Source: Nothopassalora personata
Lineage: Eukaryota; Ascomycota; Dothideomycetes; Mycosphaerellales; Mycosphaerellaceae
Reading direction: 5' to 3'
DNA length: 64,000 nt
Assembly: GCA_033816765.1 (NCBI GenBank)
Contig: CM066289.1
Coordinates: forward strand, 3,348,001 to 3,412,000
Part shown: one piece after another, positions 31,339 through 42,818 of the stretch
Numbering within the stretch: the stretch's first letter is position 1
Layout: each line of letters starts with the position of its first letter
Notes under the pieces: model-generated
What the model was told of the DNA's origin: nothing
The model's database searches: none
Seen by the model: the letters and a program-made list of their open reading frames with translations, nothing else
Translations under genes and position numbers: made by a program

Positions 31339-32230
31339 ATGGTTGGGTTGAAGACATTGCTGCCGCGGCAGCTACTTACGGTGGCTGCTGCTCACCCTCA
31401 AGCTGCATTGGAACGTCGAGCCCCGGTAGGCAACATCTTCCCAAATCTAGGAGCCAATGGCAAGAATCTAGCGAAAGTGGCTTCCGCCGTAGTCGAAGGA
31501 ATTGAGGCTACGGTCCCAACAGCAACCATCACATCGCCCATCCAAGCAGGGTCGGCCTTGTCACGCATGTTTGGCCGCGCCACGAGCTTCTTGGACACCG
31601 CACCAGCCTTGATCGCAGCAGGCCTCGATCCAGATGACCAAGGCATCGGAGAAGGCGACTCGCCAGCCTAGAACCCAGTCAATAATACCAATCTTCCTCC
31701 GTCGAAGAACACCTACCCAGCTACTCCATCCGATGCACCTTACTCTTTCCCAGAGTCGACTCTGCATTCTGGCATCTACATCCCATCCACTTCACATATG
31801 ACAAGAAACCTCCCTTCATTCGTCTTCCATAGTACAGGTATAGCAGGCGGCATGACTTGGGCATTCGCCTAGGGGGATCAACTAGCCAAGGAGTCAAATG
31901 CCGACCCCATATGGGTGAACATGCGCAACTTCAGCCTGGACGATGTACAATTGACAGCCCGAGTAAGGCGCTTATGCGATGAACGACATTGCCGCCATTG
32001 CTAACCGCAACGCTACGACCATCATGTTCTCACAAGGGCCTTTGAACGTGCAGTGGGCTCTGAAGTACTAACCTTCGACAAGAAGCGTTTCTATAACTCT
32101 TGATGCTCCTTCCCTAATGGCAGGCGTAAATCGGCCTTCGTCGAGAAAGTCCTACTTCCTGGATATGGCTTGGTCCAGCGCGGCTCTAACGCCGTCCAAA
32201 TTCAACAATTCCCAGCACTGGCGTTGCGGA
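31339..32230 (+). pseudogene. CALB-like secreted lipase, dead
   Basis: ATG 31339 opens a frame of 110 codons (MVGLKTLLPRQLLTVAAAHP..., secretion-signal-like) that ends in TAG after GEGDSPA. The same frame continues past the stop with PPSKNTYPATPSDAPYSFPE, SGIYIPSTSHM and a second TAG after TWAFA. After a frameshift it reads YAMNDIAAIANRNATTIMFS and QGPLNVQWALKY, then TAA and PSTRSVSITLDAPS. This order, with the S-Q-G nucleophile elbow and QWALKYWPSTR-like motif, is that of Candida antarctica lipase B relatives in fungi. Three stops and one frameshift, and loss of the C-terminal third, make it non-functional. The stops fit C-to-T or G-to-A changes. Confidence 0.72.
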
Positions 32231-32471
32231 GCCCGGGAAGGAGCTTGAGGAGGAAGCGGCAGCGTTGCTGTGCGTTGGGTTCTGAGGAGGTGGTGGCTGA
32301 GGCCATTGTATGGCATGAGTCAGCGTTCGAAGATGCGGTGGTATTGATCGACGTGGGAGTCGAGTGATGTAGTGATTTAGCACAAAGGAGCCTACAGAAT
32401 ACGTGAACGGTCCCCGATGTAGCTTGGCATCGTGGCGAGCTTGGAGAAACAAACAGCAGCTGTTCTGAATG

Positions 32472-33788
32472 TTACACGCTGCCCTCCTTGACCAACGCCT
32501 TGAAACCTTGCACCAGATCCGCCTTTAGATCGTCGAAGTGCTCGACACCGACGCTCACCCTGAGCAACGTGGGCTCCACGCTTGGATCGCTCATACTCCT
32601 CCACTCGATCAAGCTGTCCACGCCGCCCAGACTCGTGGCATGGTGGAACAGGTGCAGCTTGCTGGGTAATCTCTTCGCTGATGCCGCAGTCTTGGTGGTG
32701 ATCGCGAAGACTGGGCCATATCCATTCGGCATCTGCTTCTTCAACCAGTGCATATCCTCTTTCTGCAGACTGGCGTGGTCGATATGAACCAGGACCTTCC
32801 TCACAGCTTCTGCTCCATCAACATCTTCCAGGTCTGCGACTTTTGTGTCGCCTTCCAGGCAAGCTTGCAGGAAAGATACGAGTCTCGTGGCATTCTCACT
32901 TTGGCGCTTGACTCTCAGCTCGAAGGTCCGGAGGCTTCGCACGCCGAGCCAGCCCTCCAGACTGCCCATCACTGCGCCTAAGAATACTCTCTCCTCAAAC
33001 ATACCCCAGTAATCCTTCTCCCAACCTTGCCTGTGCTTTCCTGTCGCGATCACGCCACAGAGCATATCGCTATGTCCGCCAACGTATTTCGTTCCACTGT
33101 GCATGACGAAGTCTGCGCCCCATTTCCAAGGATCGAGCAGCGGAGGTGGCGCGAATGTCGCATCGATTGTAAGCCGTGCTCCGCGCTTATGAGCTTTTGC
33201 GGCGAAGGCTTCGACGTTGTAGGCGATGCCATTGGGGTTTACGGGTGTTTCGAGGTGGACTACGTCGCCTTCCGCCATTCCTGCTTCATCCCAGCTCTTT
33301 TCATCGAAGAGGTCGACGATCTTGCAACCAGTCAATTTTTGGTAGACTTTCAGAACGCCATGGCAGCCATGATATCCTTTCCCGATTGCCACGACTTTCG
33401 GGTGTAGCCAGGTCAAGAGGGCGTGGAAAGCGCTCAGGCCGCTGGAGTATGTCAAGACGGGTCCGCCGATGATCTCACTGAGGAGCAATTCCAGTCTGCT
33501 GGTATTTGGCGCTGTGAGACGGGAGTAGATGTGGGCATCGCTTTTGGCAGGGCCGCCGGCGGGGAATAGATCGGAGATGTTGTGTTCGTGCTCTGTCTTA
33601 AGGTCGTCGGGGTTTCGAGGGTAGCGAAATGTACTGGAGACATGGAGTGCGGGTGCGACATCAGTGTAGGAGTTGATGGGATCGTCCGCGTGGAGGCCGA
33701 GTGTTGCTAATGACAATTTGGAGGACGTTTCCGGAACTTTGATGTGCTCGCTGCCATTCGGGTTCGTGTCGCCATTTTGAGTAGCCAT
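32472..33788 (-). CDS. Cys/Met-metabolism PLP-dependent enzyme (cystathionine gamma-synthase/lyase-like)
   Basis: An intronless 438-residue frame. N-terminal SLATLGLHADDPINSYTDVA and SSTFRYPRNP are followed by the phosphate-binding TYSSGLSAFHALLTWLHP and the ETPVNPNGIAYNVEAFA strand. The aspartate segment is TIDATFAPPPLLDPWKWGAD and the PLP-lysine motif is VMHSGTKYVGGHSDMLCG (lysine near residue 230). The C-terminus ends in LRVSVGVEHFDDLKADLVQG. Members carry out gamma-elimination or gamma-replacement on sulfur amino acids. This subtype resembles the less characterised yeast YHR112C/YML082W relatives, so the exact reaction is uncertain. It is divergent from RTC1. Confidence 0.92.
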   Translation of the reverse strand: MATQNGDTNPNGSEHIKVPETSSKLSLATLGLHADDPINSYTDVAPALHVSSTFRYPRNPDDLKTEHEHNISDLFPAGGPAKSDAHIYSRLTAPNTSRLELLLSEIIGGPVLTYSSGLSAFHALLTWLHPKVVAIGKGYHGCHGVLKVYQKLTGCKIVDLFDEKSWDEAGMAEGDVVHLETPVNPNGIAYNVEAFAAKAHKRGARLTIDATFAPPPLLDPWKWGADFVMHSGTKYVGGHSDMLCGVIATGKHRQGWEKDYWGMFEERVFLGAVMGSLEGWLGVRSLRTFELRVKRQSENATRLVSFLQACLEGDTKVADLEDVDGAEAVRKVLVHIDHASLQKEDMHWLKKQMPNGYGPVFAITTKTAASAKRLPSKLHLFHHATSLGGVDSLIEWRSMSDPSVEPTLLRVSVGVEHFDDLKADLVQGFKALVKEGSV

Positions 33789-34494
33789 CGTTTGTCGGTG
33801 CTGCAGTGGGTATGAAGGCGAGCCAGGTGCAATAGAGAAGATGATAGTCGATAAGAGCCAATTTCAGATCGTTTACTGATCTTTGTATCGTACTTCGAAC
33901 TGTCGAGGTTGATGGATGAGCTCACTGCGATTCCCCACCTGATTCACATCGTCCCACTTCGCTAGGGCTGTGCCTACAGCGGGCGGGCGATGTTGACTCA
34001 TGTTAGGCAATAGCCAAACAAAGGCGCGTATCGATTTTGGATGAAATGGCATGATAGTGGGATGGGCCGTGAAAGTGTTGTCGAGGGACCTTTTTGGCAT
34101 TTTTTGTATGATGTTATGTCTCCGCTGACTGCCGCTGCAGAAGTCGGAGGTCATATTGCGACCCATTGATCGTAAAGGCCAGCCGGATCGCCGATTGTCT
34201 AGTCTGCATGATCGTCCTGTTGTAGGTCATCGTGCGCACGTGAATACTGAAGCTGCAGTGAATGTCGAGAAAGTGAGAGCATGTCAAGACGCGACTGGGA
34301 AGACGAGCCCCTTGCCGCCAAGCGTGGGACCGCGTCCAAGCAGCGCAACAGGCCAAGAGACAACATCAGATCCACGGATCACCGTCCACGACATGGCATC
34401 CTCAACCTCGTACGACAGGAGTGATGATGATGAGCGTGGTAGCCAGAGATGAGATGAATTGGATGTGTATGTGGCATCTCGCCGAGTCGCCACC
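33789..34494. promoter_or_regulatory. Divergent promoter region
   Basis: A 706-bp gap between the starts of the PLP enzyme (minus) and RTC1 (plus). It must carry both 5' regions. The ORFs here are low-complexity shadows. I identified no specific factor site. Confidence 0.5.
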
Positions 34495-37400
34495 ATGAGC
34501 CAGGACAAGAAGCGACAGCATTCAGGACAGGCGACAGCCATTCCGAGGCCTCCTCCACTGCCGGCTCCAAGACCGCTTCCACTGCAGCAGAGAGCACGAG
34601 ATGCAGCATCCAGATTTCTTGGCTTTACGTCAAGACCCCCGAGTCCGCAGAGTCTCCCGGATGACGAGCGCTTCACGCACAACAGCATCCAGACGAGGTC
34701 TTCCTCGATAGGAGCCACACAGGATGCCACCACGACCCACAGGACTGGTCTGGAGATCAAAACCATCAGTATCAACGAGAGAGGCAGCCATGCTATCATC
34801 GCCGGGAAGGCCATCTTCGAGACCGTAAAGGTGGAAGACGGACATTGCGCAGAAGACTTCAACCTTCGAACGGCGATCCGAAGCACACCCACGCAAGCTT
34901 CAGGACAGCCCCGACAAGTATACGACATCGACATTGCCGACGTCGCCTGGGCCAAGGGCGATACCGGTGACTTTGTCGCAGCTGCCACTTCAAGCGGCAA
35001 GATCATTGTGTATGACCTGGGTCACGCCGGCTTGCAAGCAGCACAACTCCATGAGCATTATCGGCAAGTTCATAACGTCACGTTCAACCCACATCGTGGA
35101 AGCCTCCTTCTTTCCGGCAGCCAAGACGGCACCGTGCGGCTATGGGACATCAGAGACTGTCGAAGCCAGGCTAGCGCTGTCCACAGCAAGCGCAAGTTCT
35201 CCGGCCAGAGCGATGGTGTCCGAGACGTGAAGTGGTCACCGACCGAGGGATTCGACTTCGCCTTCGGAACCGATCATGGAGATGTCCAGCGTTGGGATAT
35301 GCGGAACCTGAAGGCAGCCAAGGTCAGGATACCGGCTCATGGGCTGTCGGTCAATGCCGTCGATTGGCATCCTGATGGCAAACACATCATGAGTGCCAGC
35401 TCCGATAAGACAGTCCGGCTGTTCGATGTGTCGACAAGTCGACCAAAGAAGGCATCGTGGGAGATCAAGACCGCACATCCTGTCATGCTTGCCCGCTGGC
35501 GTCCTGCGTGTCAGTCAATCATGCCCCATGACAATGGCGCCCTGCAATGCACGCAGATCGTGACCGCATATGATAGAGAGCACCCGATGATGCATGTTTG
35601 GGACTTCCGGAGACCACTTCTGCCCTTTCGTGAGCTGCAGCCATATCAGAAAGAAGCGCCGACGGACATGCTGTGGCACTCTCAGGACCTACTGTGGACC
35701 GTCGGCCGAGAAGGCATCTTCTTGCAGGCTGATATTCAGCACACGCCAAAGGTGATTGATAGACGCAACTTGCAGACTGTCGACATTTCGTCGCGTGGTG
35801 AGATGACGTTTGTAGCGCAAAGGCGAAGGCAGAGGCGAAGGCCCACGCTACAACAAATTGCCTCGCTACACGCCAAGCCGACAAGCAGCAGTCTCGGAAC
35901 AAGCCCAGACAGTGCCATCCTGAGCAGAAGTTGGGCAGACGACAGTCTCGATCACTCCTTCTTGAGTGTTCTACCTTTCAAAAGATCAGGTCGAACCAGC
36001 AGCGGCAGCAGAATCCATAGTGCCCACGTCTCTTCCCCTCAGAACAACCATCAATTGGCGACGATCAAGCTCGATGGCATTCTATTCAACCGCAAGTCTT
36101 TCCGGCCTCAACAAGTCTCCTGCCGCGGAGAACTACCCAGCCATAACAGTTCCGGCGCCCTCAAGTTCTTGGCCGAACGATACAGCATGGCGCACTACAC
36201 TCACGGCCCGCCACGGGGGGGATCTCGAGTGCCAAGAGACCGACCAGATGATGAAGAAGTATCGATCAGCAGACCACTCAGCACGACAAGAGGCCTCAAC
36301 CAAGCAATGAGAGCAGCTCAGATGACATCAAGTGTTATTCTTCCATCAGCATTCGACGCAGACGCGGTGCAGGTCGACATGAACCTGAAGGACAACGTCA
36401 GAAAAGTGTTCGAAGACAACGAAGATTTTGCCTATCAGATCAACTTCGACAGCAGCGCACAGACATGGAACGTGGTACGCTATTGTGTGGATGAGTATCT
36501 CCGGGATGTCATAGATTACAAACACGAATGCTTTGCACTGCATGTACCGACTCAAGCAGCCGGAAAATCTGGAACATCAACATCGATCGAGACATTGGCC
36601 AAGAGACTAGCGGTACAGCGCCAGAAGTCGCCAGCTCCGTCACCGGTAAGTACATCCAACGTTCGGCCCGCGAAGGGTCAGCACCGTGCCTTGGAAGGCA
36701 GTGTATTGCAGTATCAAGTATCCGCGTCGAGGCGGGTAAGAGTTGCTTGCTCGCGGCACATGCCCCATTCTGTGACAGTAGCAGCAGCTCCATGACCATT
36801 ACTGACATCTGTTTGATACGTAGGGCACCATGCGACCAGCTTCGACTCTCACGCAGCAGCTCGCAGTTCCCGAGAGCACGTCGAACGTCCCTACGCCACT
36901 CGCACGTCCTTCGACCTCGGGCAAGATAACTAGCTCTCCTGGTAATAACCTATCAGATCCCGACATCGACGAGAAGATCGCGCTGCCTCCCTCCATCGCA
37001 TCAGTAGATATCTCGCCACCAGCCGTAGCTCTAGACGGTCAGCAGGCTCAGCCACCCGCTCGTAGGCTCACCTTGGAGAACCTTGAAGACCTACAGAAGC
37101 TGCAGTTGAAGGACACAGCAGTACAGCGATGGTCAATACAGCCCAAGCACCCGCTGAGCCTGGATCCAGTAGATGAACATGGTGTAAGGATACCGTTGTC
37201 GAGATTGGAGAAGCATGACAGTGGAGAGAGCTTCCAGTTCCTGGAGGAGTCGGCTGGATCGAGAGAGTCTTCATATCCCGCCTCTTTAGAAAGTCGTGGG
37301 TCACCAACACTGCACATGGTCTCCGCTCACCCAAGTCGAGCAAAGGAGCAAGCACTACCAGCGTCCTATCCAGCATCAGTACAAGAGGAGCAACTGACTT

Positions 37401-38527
37401 CGGCCGCTCAATCAATGTTTTTCGCAGGATCTGGGATTCTGGCCGAAATTCCTGTCGCTACAAAGGAGAACTCGGGAGCTACGAGTATGAACACATCAGA
37501 TGAGGACCTTAAGAAGAAGCAGCACACTGAAATTAACGATTTCGCTTTCCGTAGCAAGACGTCTCTCAGGGAAGAGGAGCATGCAGCCCTTGCTATAGTT
37601 ACCGCAGCTCAAGGCGATGGACCCTCTGAGATAGATGACCAGCCAGATAATCAGCTTCCGATTGCAACACCGCCTCATGCTTCCGACTACGACATGATCT
37701 CCAGACAGGCCGTTGACGATATAGCAGCATGGACCAATGGAAATGTGTCTCCTACAGACTCAGTACTAGGCGGTGACCCATACCAAAAGGACCTTGAGGA
37801 AGAAAAGCCCTGGACCTTGTTAGAGATGCTGGACCAATACATATCCCACTACACCATGAACCAGCCATACCCCCAGATGGCCGCGGCGCTCCTTCTCCTG
37901 GTCGGTCCTCTCCTCCCTCGCACCCATCCACTGCCACTGCCAGAGATCCAAGCGACAGTGTCGTGTTATGTCGACACCTACCTTGCGCTTGGCTGGGACG
38001 CTGCAGAGGTCCCTCGCGTGATCAAGCAGTGCTACGAGCAACCTCTCTTGGCTGGGTTGCGCCCACTGCAAGTGGAGCAGATCCTCGCTGCATACCATGA
38101 ACAGCTAATCCAGCATGGTTTGTGGCGCGAGGCTGCTTCCCTGCGCGAGGTATGCTACCCGGCATACCCTGCGGTCTGGGAGGAGTTTGCCAAAGACATG
38201 GACGTGCACCTCAAGGAGGCGGGCAAGGCGCGCTGCGCGATCTGTTGGGAGGAGGCTTCGCCTTGGGCGGTAGAGGGTGGGCTGGGATTGTTTTCGGCGT
38301 GTTTGCTGTGCGGCCATAGTGGGCACATGGAGTGCTGCCGCGCTTGGTACGACGGTGAGAGTGGGCAGGGCTGCCCCACTGAGGGATGTCTATGTGATTG
38401 TATAGTAGGTAGCTGGAGGGAGGAGAAGGGTGGCGTGGCCGAAGCGCAGAAGGGCCAGGTGAAGGAAGATTCCTTCACCGCCCGCGAAAGCGAGGCCGTG
38501 GAGCGTGCTAGAACGGCCCTCAAGTGA
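34495..38527 (+). CDS. RTC1: Rtc1/SEA2 (WDR24 family) WD40-RING protein, one intron
   Basis: Exons are 34495-36645 and 36824-38527. The 178-nt intron (GTAAGT...ctgac...CGTAG) keeps the frame and gives 1284 residues (yeast Rtc1 1341). I chose ATG 34495 for its GCCACCATG context; the frame upstream lacks an ATG. A WD40 propeller spans about residues 130-430 (LLLSGSQDGTVRLWDIRD, DFAFGTDHGDVQRWDMRN, IMSASSDKTVRLFDVS). A disordered middle follows, then a helical block (WTLLEMLDQYISHYTMNQPY) and a C-terminal RING-like zinc domain (CAICWEEASPW, CLLCGHSGHMECCRAW, CPTEGCLC). The protein is a SEA/GATOR2 subunit at the vacuole that regulates TORC1 by amino acids. Unspliced, the first exon would read on about 50 codons to a stop. 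Confidence 0.93.
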
Positions 38528-38887
38528 ATGTTGTAGCAAGAAGCCTTGCTGCGCGCCATGCTGCTTCCACTCCGCACCGCTTTCTGCCCTATCAATCGTG
38601 CAATCGAGCCGGATGGCTCAGCTGACATTACAGCCTCGTGCTCGCGCACTCCATCTGATCGCCTTCGCCCGAATTCGGCTATGTGACCCTGCTTGCCTGC
38701 CCGCTTCAAGGATCCTTTCAGCCGACAGCGGCGCAAATCTACCCACCGACAACGCACACGCCGCCATCCATGTTTCTTGCTTACGCGCGCCGCGAACATG
38801 TTGTATTCACCGCTGCTCGTGCCAATGCGCTATTGTAGTAGCTTGCTTAGACTGCGGTTCACCATACGGTAGGCGTCACGACAGAAC
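38528..38887. other. Intergenic region
   Basis: 360 bp between RTC1 and the MFS gene, both on plus; no gene seen. Confidence 0.4.
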
Positions 38888-41046
38888 ATGGTAAACGATA
38901 TGCATTCCCCAACTTCGAATCTCGCGCGAGCGAAGAGGGAGAGGAAACTGCCTGTGCAGCAGTTGAGTATACTGGGTAAGTGGCAGAGGAATGCAATGGT
39001 TGTGCATCAAGAGAAGGACAAGAGAGCACGAAGCGCATCATCGCTACTATGGCGCCAAAACCACTCCCCGACTACTCGCCAATACCTTGGACCTGCAGCT
39101 GACACCATCACCCAGCAATATGTCGCTTCGCCGAACCCATAGCCTCCACCTCCCTCTACCCCTACCTCCCCGAAATGGTCGAATCCTTCTCCGTCCCGCA
39201 AAACGAAGTCGGGAAATGGGCCGGAATCTGCGCAGCAGTCTTCTCCCTCTTCCAAGCCTTGATGGGAATTCCCTGGGGCCGCTTCGCAGACCGCTACGGC
39301 CGCAAGCCTGCCATCCTTCTTGGTTTGACCTCCACCATGCTCACGAGTCTGTTGTGGGGCTTCAGTAAGAGTCTGCCCATGGCAATTACAGCGCGAGCTC
39401 TGGCGGGCATGGGGAATGGGAATGTGGGAATTATCAGGACTACGGTTGCGGAGATGGTGCCGTTTAAGGAGTTGCAGCCTAGGGCGTTTAGTTTGATGCC
39501 GTTGGTGTGGAATGTGGGAAGTATTTTTGGGCCGACGATTGGAGGGGCTTTGGCGAATCCTTATAATGTTAAGCCTGGGGAACAGAGGGAGAGGGCGAAT
39601 CTTTTGGAGGTGTTTCCCTATGCCTTGCCGAATATTGTGAGTGCGGCGTTCTTTGCGTTGGGGATTACGGTGGGGTTGTTGTTTTTGGAGGAGACGTTGG
39701 AGGGTGCGGATCAGAGGAGAGATTATGGGTTGAGGGTGGGGAGGAAGGTGATGGGGTTGTGCAGGAGTCATGTTTTGAAGTTGGAGGAGATTTTGCATTT
39801 GAGAGTGAAGCAGGATAAGGCGCAGGCGAATGGAACACCGACAGAAACGGATCCTCTACTGAAGGCCAATGGTAAGGCGACAGAGGAGGAGGAAGATGGC
39901 GTGGCCTACGAAGCGAAGCCGAAAGTCGCTCGACCAGGCTGGAGAGAAGTGTTGAATAGACAAGCGGTGATCAACTTGATCGTTTACACTCTGCTGGCGA
40001 TGCACGGTATGGCTTTCGATCAGCTGGTGCCAGTGTACATGCAGCATCGACCGATCGGAGGTGAAGGCTCGACACCCTACAGCCCTCCGTTGAAGTTTGC
40101 TGGCGGCTTCGGCCTCAACCATTGGCAAATCGGTCTGATCAGCACCTGCTACGGCATCTTGGGCATGGTTGTTCAGTTCTTACTCTTCCCACCCCTGGCA
40201 CGACGCTTCGGCGTTCTCTTCTGGCTCAAGGTCGTGGCTTGCTCGTTCCCAGTGGTCTACTTCCTCACGCCCTTCACGGCATTGCTGCCAACCACAAGAG
40301 CGCAGGTCGGTTGCATGTTCACAATCATGAGTTTGAAGTGTCTGTGCGGTATTTTCGCTTTTCCCTGCAGCACAATCTTACTCACGAACAGTGCTACTAG
40401 CTTGCGCACTTTGGGCACTCTCAACGGCTTCGCAACTTCGGTATCAGCCATCGGAAGAGCGGCTGGACCGGCCATGGCTGGCGTTATTTACTCGGCTGGA
40501 GTCAAGAAAGGCTACGTGATCGCTCCTTGGTGGTTCTTATCCGCTCTATCAATCGTGGCTGCCATCCCCGTCTTCTGGCTTGTGGAAGGCGAAGGATTCG
40601 GCGGTGACGACGAAGTCAGCGATGAGGAGATTGAGGATGAGGTACCTGGATGCTTCCTCGAGGCTGCAGCATTGGAAGGCGAAGCTGAGAATGCTGGCAA
40701 AGCCGGGCCGATCCTGCCTCCTTATCAGGATGGCGACGAGGAGCATGAAGAACGTGCTTATGGTGGCCTTGCGCCGTTGAGCAGGACGAACACTACGGCT
40801 TCTACTGCTCTACTTTCGGATCATGGCGATGAGGCGGCTGGGCCATCGAGTCCAAGCTTGAGCAGAAGAGCTTCTGGGTATAAGACTGGCGACGATGAAG
40901 CACCTGCGAACAGAACTTTGAGCCGTAGGAACTCAAGGCGAGTGATGCGCACGATTTCAATACCGATTGGCATGGGTCAAGGTATTAGTCGGCGTTACAG
41001 CAGCAATTTGGGACAGAGTTATGGAAGTGCTGGTGGATATCAATGA
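38888..41046 (+). CDS. Major facilitator superfamily transporter, one intron
   Basis: Exons are 38888-38975 and 39116-41046. The intron (GTAAGT...CCCAG, 140 bp) joins LPVQQLSIL to AICRFAEPIASTSLYPYLPE, rebuilding the usual first helix, and gives 672 residues. MFS signatures include WGRFADRYGRKPAILLGL (loop 2-3) and RALAGMGNGNVGIIRT. About twelve hydrophobic segments are split by a cytosolic loop near residues 230-300. A 130-residue acidic, serine-rich tail carries RRNSRR-type phosphosite-like motifs. It resembles fungal ZIFL/YCR023C-like transporters of the plasma or vacuolar membrane. The substrate is unknown. It precedes a Nudix gene on the same strand. Confidence 0.9.
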
Positions 41047-41349
41047 AGGTACGTGGTGGTTACACCTTGATTGATCGCATAGCGTGGTGTTTGGCTGTCA
41101 GGACTAGAAGAAGGTATGATGCATAGGTGTTCTGGTCCACATCAGCAGGCTGAGTACGTCGCTATTAATCACGACGCCGTGTCTAAGGCTCTTTTGTGCT
41201 CTCGGAACCATGTCAGCGTTGCCAATGGTGATATGGTCGTCCACTACACGGCGAATGTTGTCCCTCGGTTCGGCACAACCTTCCTGCCCCGCTGAGCACT
41301 TTCTTCCCGAGGAAGATCTTGACATGAGCATCACTGACATTGTGTAGCC
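41047..41349. other. Intergenic region
   Basis: About 300 bp between the MFS and Nudix genes; nothing recognised. Confidence 0.35.
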
Positions 41350-42651
41350 ATGTCAACTTGGCGTGGACCTGCATACATTTCAAAGACCATCAAGATCCTT
41401 GGAGCTCCACAATCACTGCCAGCGACGAGATTGCTCCACGGGAGAGTCATTCTCGCTTCGAATCCACTCACTGCCACTTTCACAACATCATCCAAACGTC
41501 GAGCGGACCCATCAAAATCGTCGATTGCACAACAAGTCGAACAACACAACAAGGAGCTCTCAAGCCAAACCGAGTCAAACGGCGTCAACATGTCTAAAAT
41601 GGGTTATACCGACAAAATGTCGGAGCAGGGGAAGAAAGCACCCGCAATACCACGCCCATCGGCAAGCGTGCTCCTCATCTCGCCACAAAACCAGGTCCTC
41701 CTATTACAAAGAGTGAAGCAATCCTCATCCTTTGCATCAGCCCACGTATTTCCTGGTGGCAATGTCTCAGAGTTTCACGATGGACGATGTCCTGAGCCTG
41801 ACCACCCGGACCGCCACAATGACAGTCATGTGTACCGTATGGCCGCAATCCGTGAGACTTTTGAAGAATCTGGTATCGTTCTCGCGCGGAATAATGGCTT
41901 TGGACGACTTATCGAAGTGCCTGAGAAGGAGCGAGAGGAAGGAAGGAGACTGGTTCATGGAAGTGAGGTCCCTTTTAATCAATGGCTGAGCAAGCATGGA
42001 GGACGACCGGACTTGGAGGGACTCACGCCATTCACGAGGTGGGTCACGCCGACGAATGTACCGAAGAGGTTTACGACGCAGATGTATCTTTACTTCTTGC
42101 CGACTCTGGGAGGCTCGAGGTTGGCAGAGGGAGAAGATGGCGAGGAGGTTGATATTCCGAGTCCGACCACGGATGGAGGAAAGGAGCATACGACTGCACG
42201 ATTTTTACCGGCTTCAGCATGGTGTCGGCTTGCGCAAGAGGGCCGGATCATCTTGTTTCCACCGCAGTTCTTCCTGCTGCATCAGGTCGCGCAGCATCTT
42301 GACACTTTGAAATCACCTACGGATTATGGATCGATATCGAGGGAGGCCGTGCCGCGAGTGGAGCTCGAGGCGAGAAGGAAGCGATTATTGGAGTTTGCCA
42401 AGTCTGGCAGCCCACCTTGGACAGATATGTGCATATCACCTACTGTGCTCCCGGCGAGAGATGGCAAGAAACGGGATGACGGACGATCTGTGCTTGGCCT
42501 CAGCAGACCTGGACCTGAACTTGAGAAGCAAAGGCCTGGACCGACCGGACCTACTGACCAATGTGTGCTTGTTGGCTTCCGGAAAGAGGGACCTAGGCAA
42601 GTTGCTGTCATCTCGAGGGAGGATGCACTGGCGGGTGGTGCGAAGCTGTAG
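41350..42651 (+). CDS. Nudix hydrolase (NUDT19-like)
   Basis: A 433-residue intronless frame from ATG 41350. The first 90 residues are basic and S/T-rich with few acids (MSTWRGPAYISKTIKILGAP), compatible with mitochondrial or peroxisomal targeting. The Nudix domain begins PRPSASVLLISPQNQVLLLQ. The Nudix box is split by an insert, as in the NUDT19/RP2 group: VFPGGNVSEF, then about 25 residues, then AAIRETFEESGIVL with the metal-binding REXXEE residues. Later RFTTQMYLYFLP and FPPQFFLLHQV also fit this group, whose animal member hydrolyses CoA and acyl-CoA. The substrate here is unproven. It converges with the DUF2231-like gene. Confidence 0.88.
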   Translation: MSTWRGPAYISKTIKILGAPQSLPATRLLHGRVILASNPLTATFTTSSKRRADPSKSSIAQQVEQHNKELSSQTESNGVNMSKMGYTDKMSEQGKKAPAIPRPSASVLLISPQNQVLLLQRVKQSSSFASAHVFPGGNVSEFHDGRCPEPDHPDRHNDSHVYRMAAIRETFEESGIVLARNNGFGRLIEVPEKEREEGRRLVHGSEVPFNQWLSKHGGRPDLEGLTPFTRWVTPTNVPKRFTTQMYLYFLPTLGGSRLAEGEDGEEVDIPSPTTDGGKEHTTARFLPASAWCRLAQEGRIILFPPQFFLLHQVAQHLDTLKSPTDYGSISREAVPRVELEARRKRLLEFAKSGSPPWTDMCISPTVLPARDGKKRDDGRSVLGLSRPGPELEKQRPGPTGPTDQCVLVGFRKEGPRQVAVISREDALAGGAKL

Positions 42652-42818
42652 CACTGAATCCGAAAGACCTCTATCCGTGATCGTCGCGTACCTTAAAACT
42701 ACAACACATCCCTGGAGCCATTCTGCTCGTCTCCCAGCCTTTCGTCAGCTGCATTGCAGCCGTGGTTTCGGCGAAGTAACTCCACCTCCACATGCCACTC
42801 ATCAATGTCACAACATCC

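Noticed and set aside
34284..35006. 240-codon minus-strand ORF over the RTC1 start
   Set aside because: Antisense to WD40 coding sequence; composition is the mirror of the real frame.
36646..36823. Two separate genes instead of one RTC1 (frames 34495-36795 and 36830-38527)
   Set aside because: A canonical GTAAGT...CTGAC...TAG intron joins them in frame, and WD40 plus C-terminal RING is the known Rtc1 layout.
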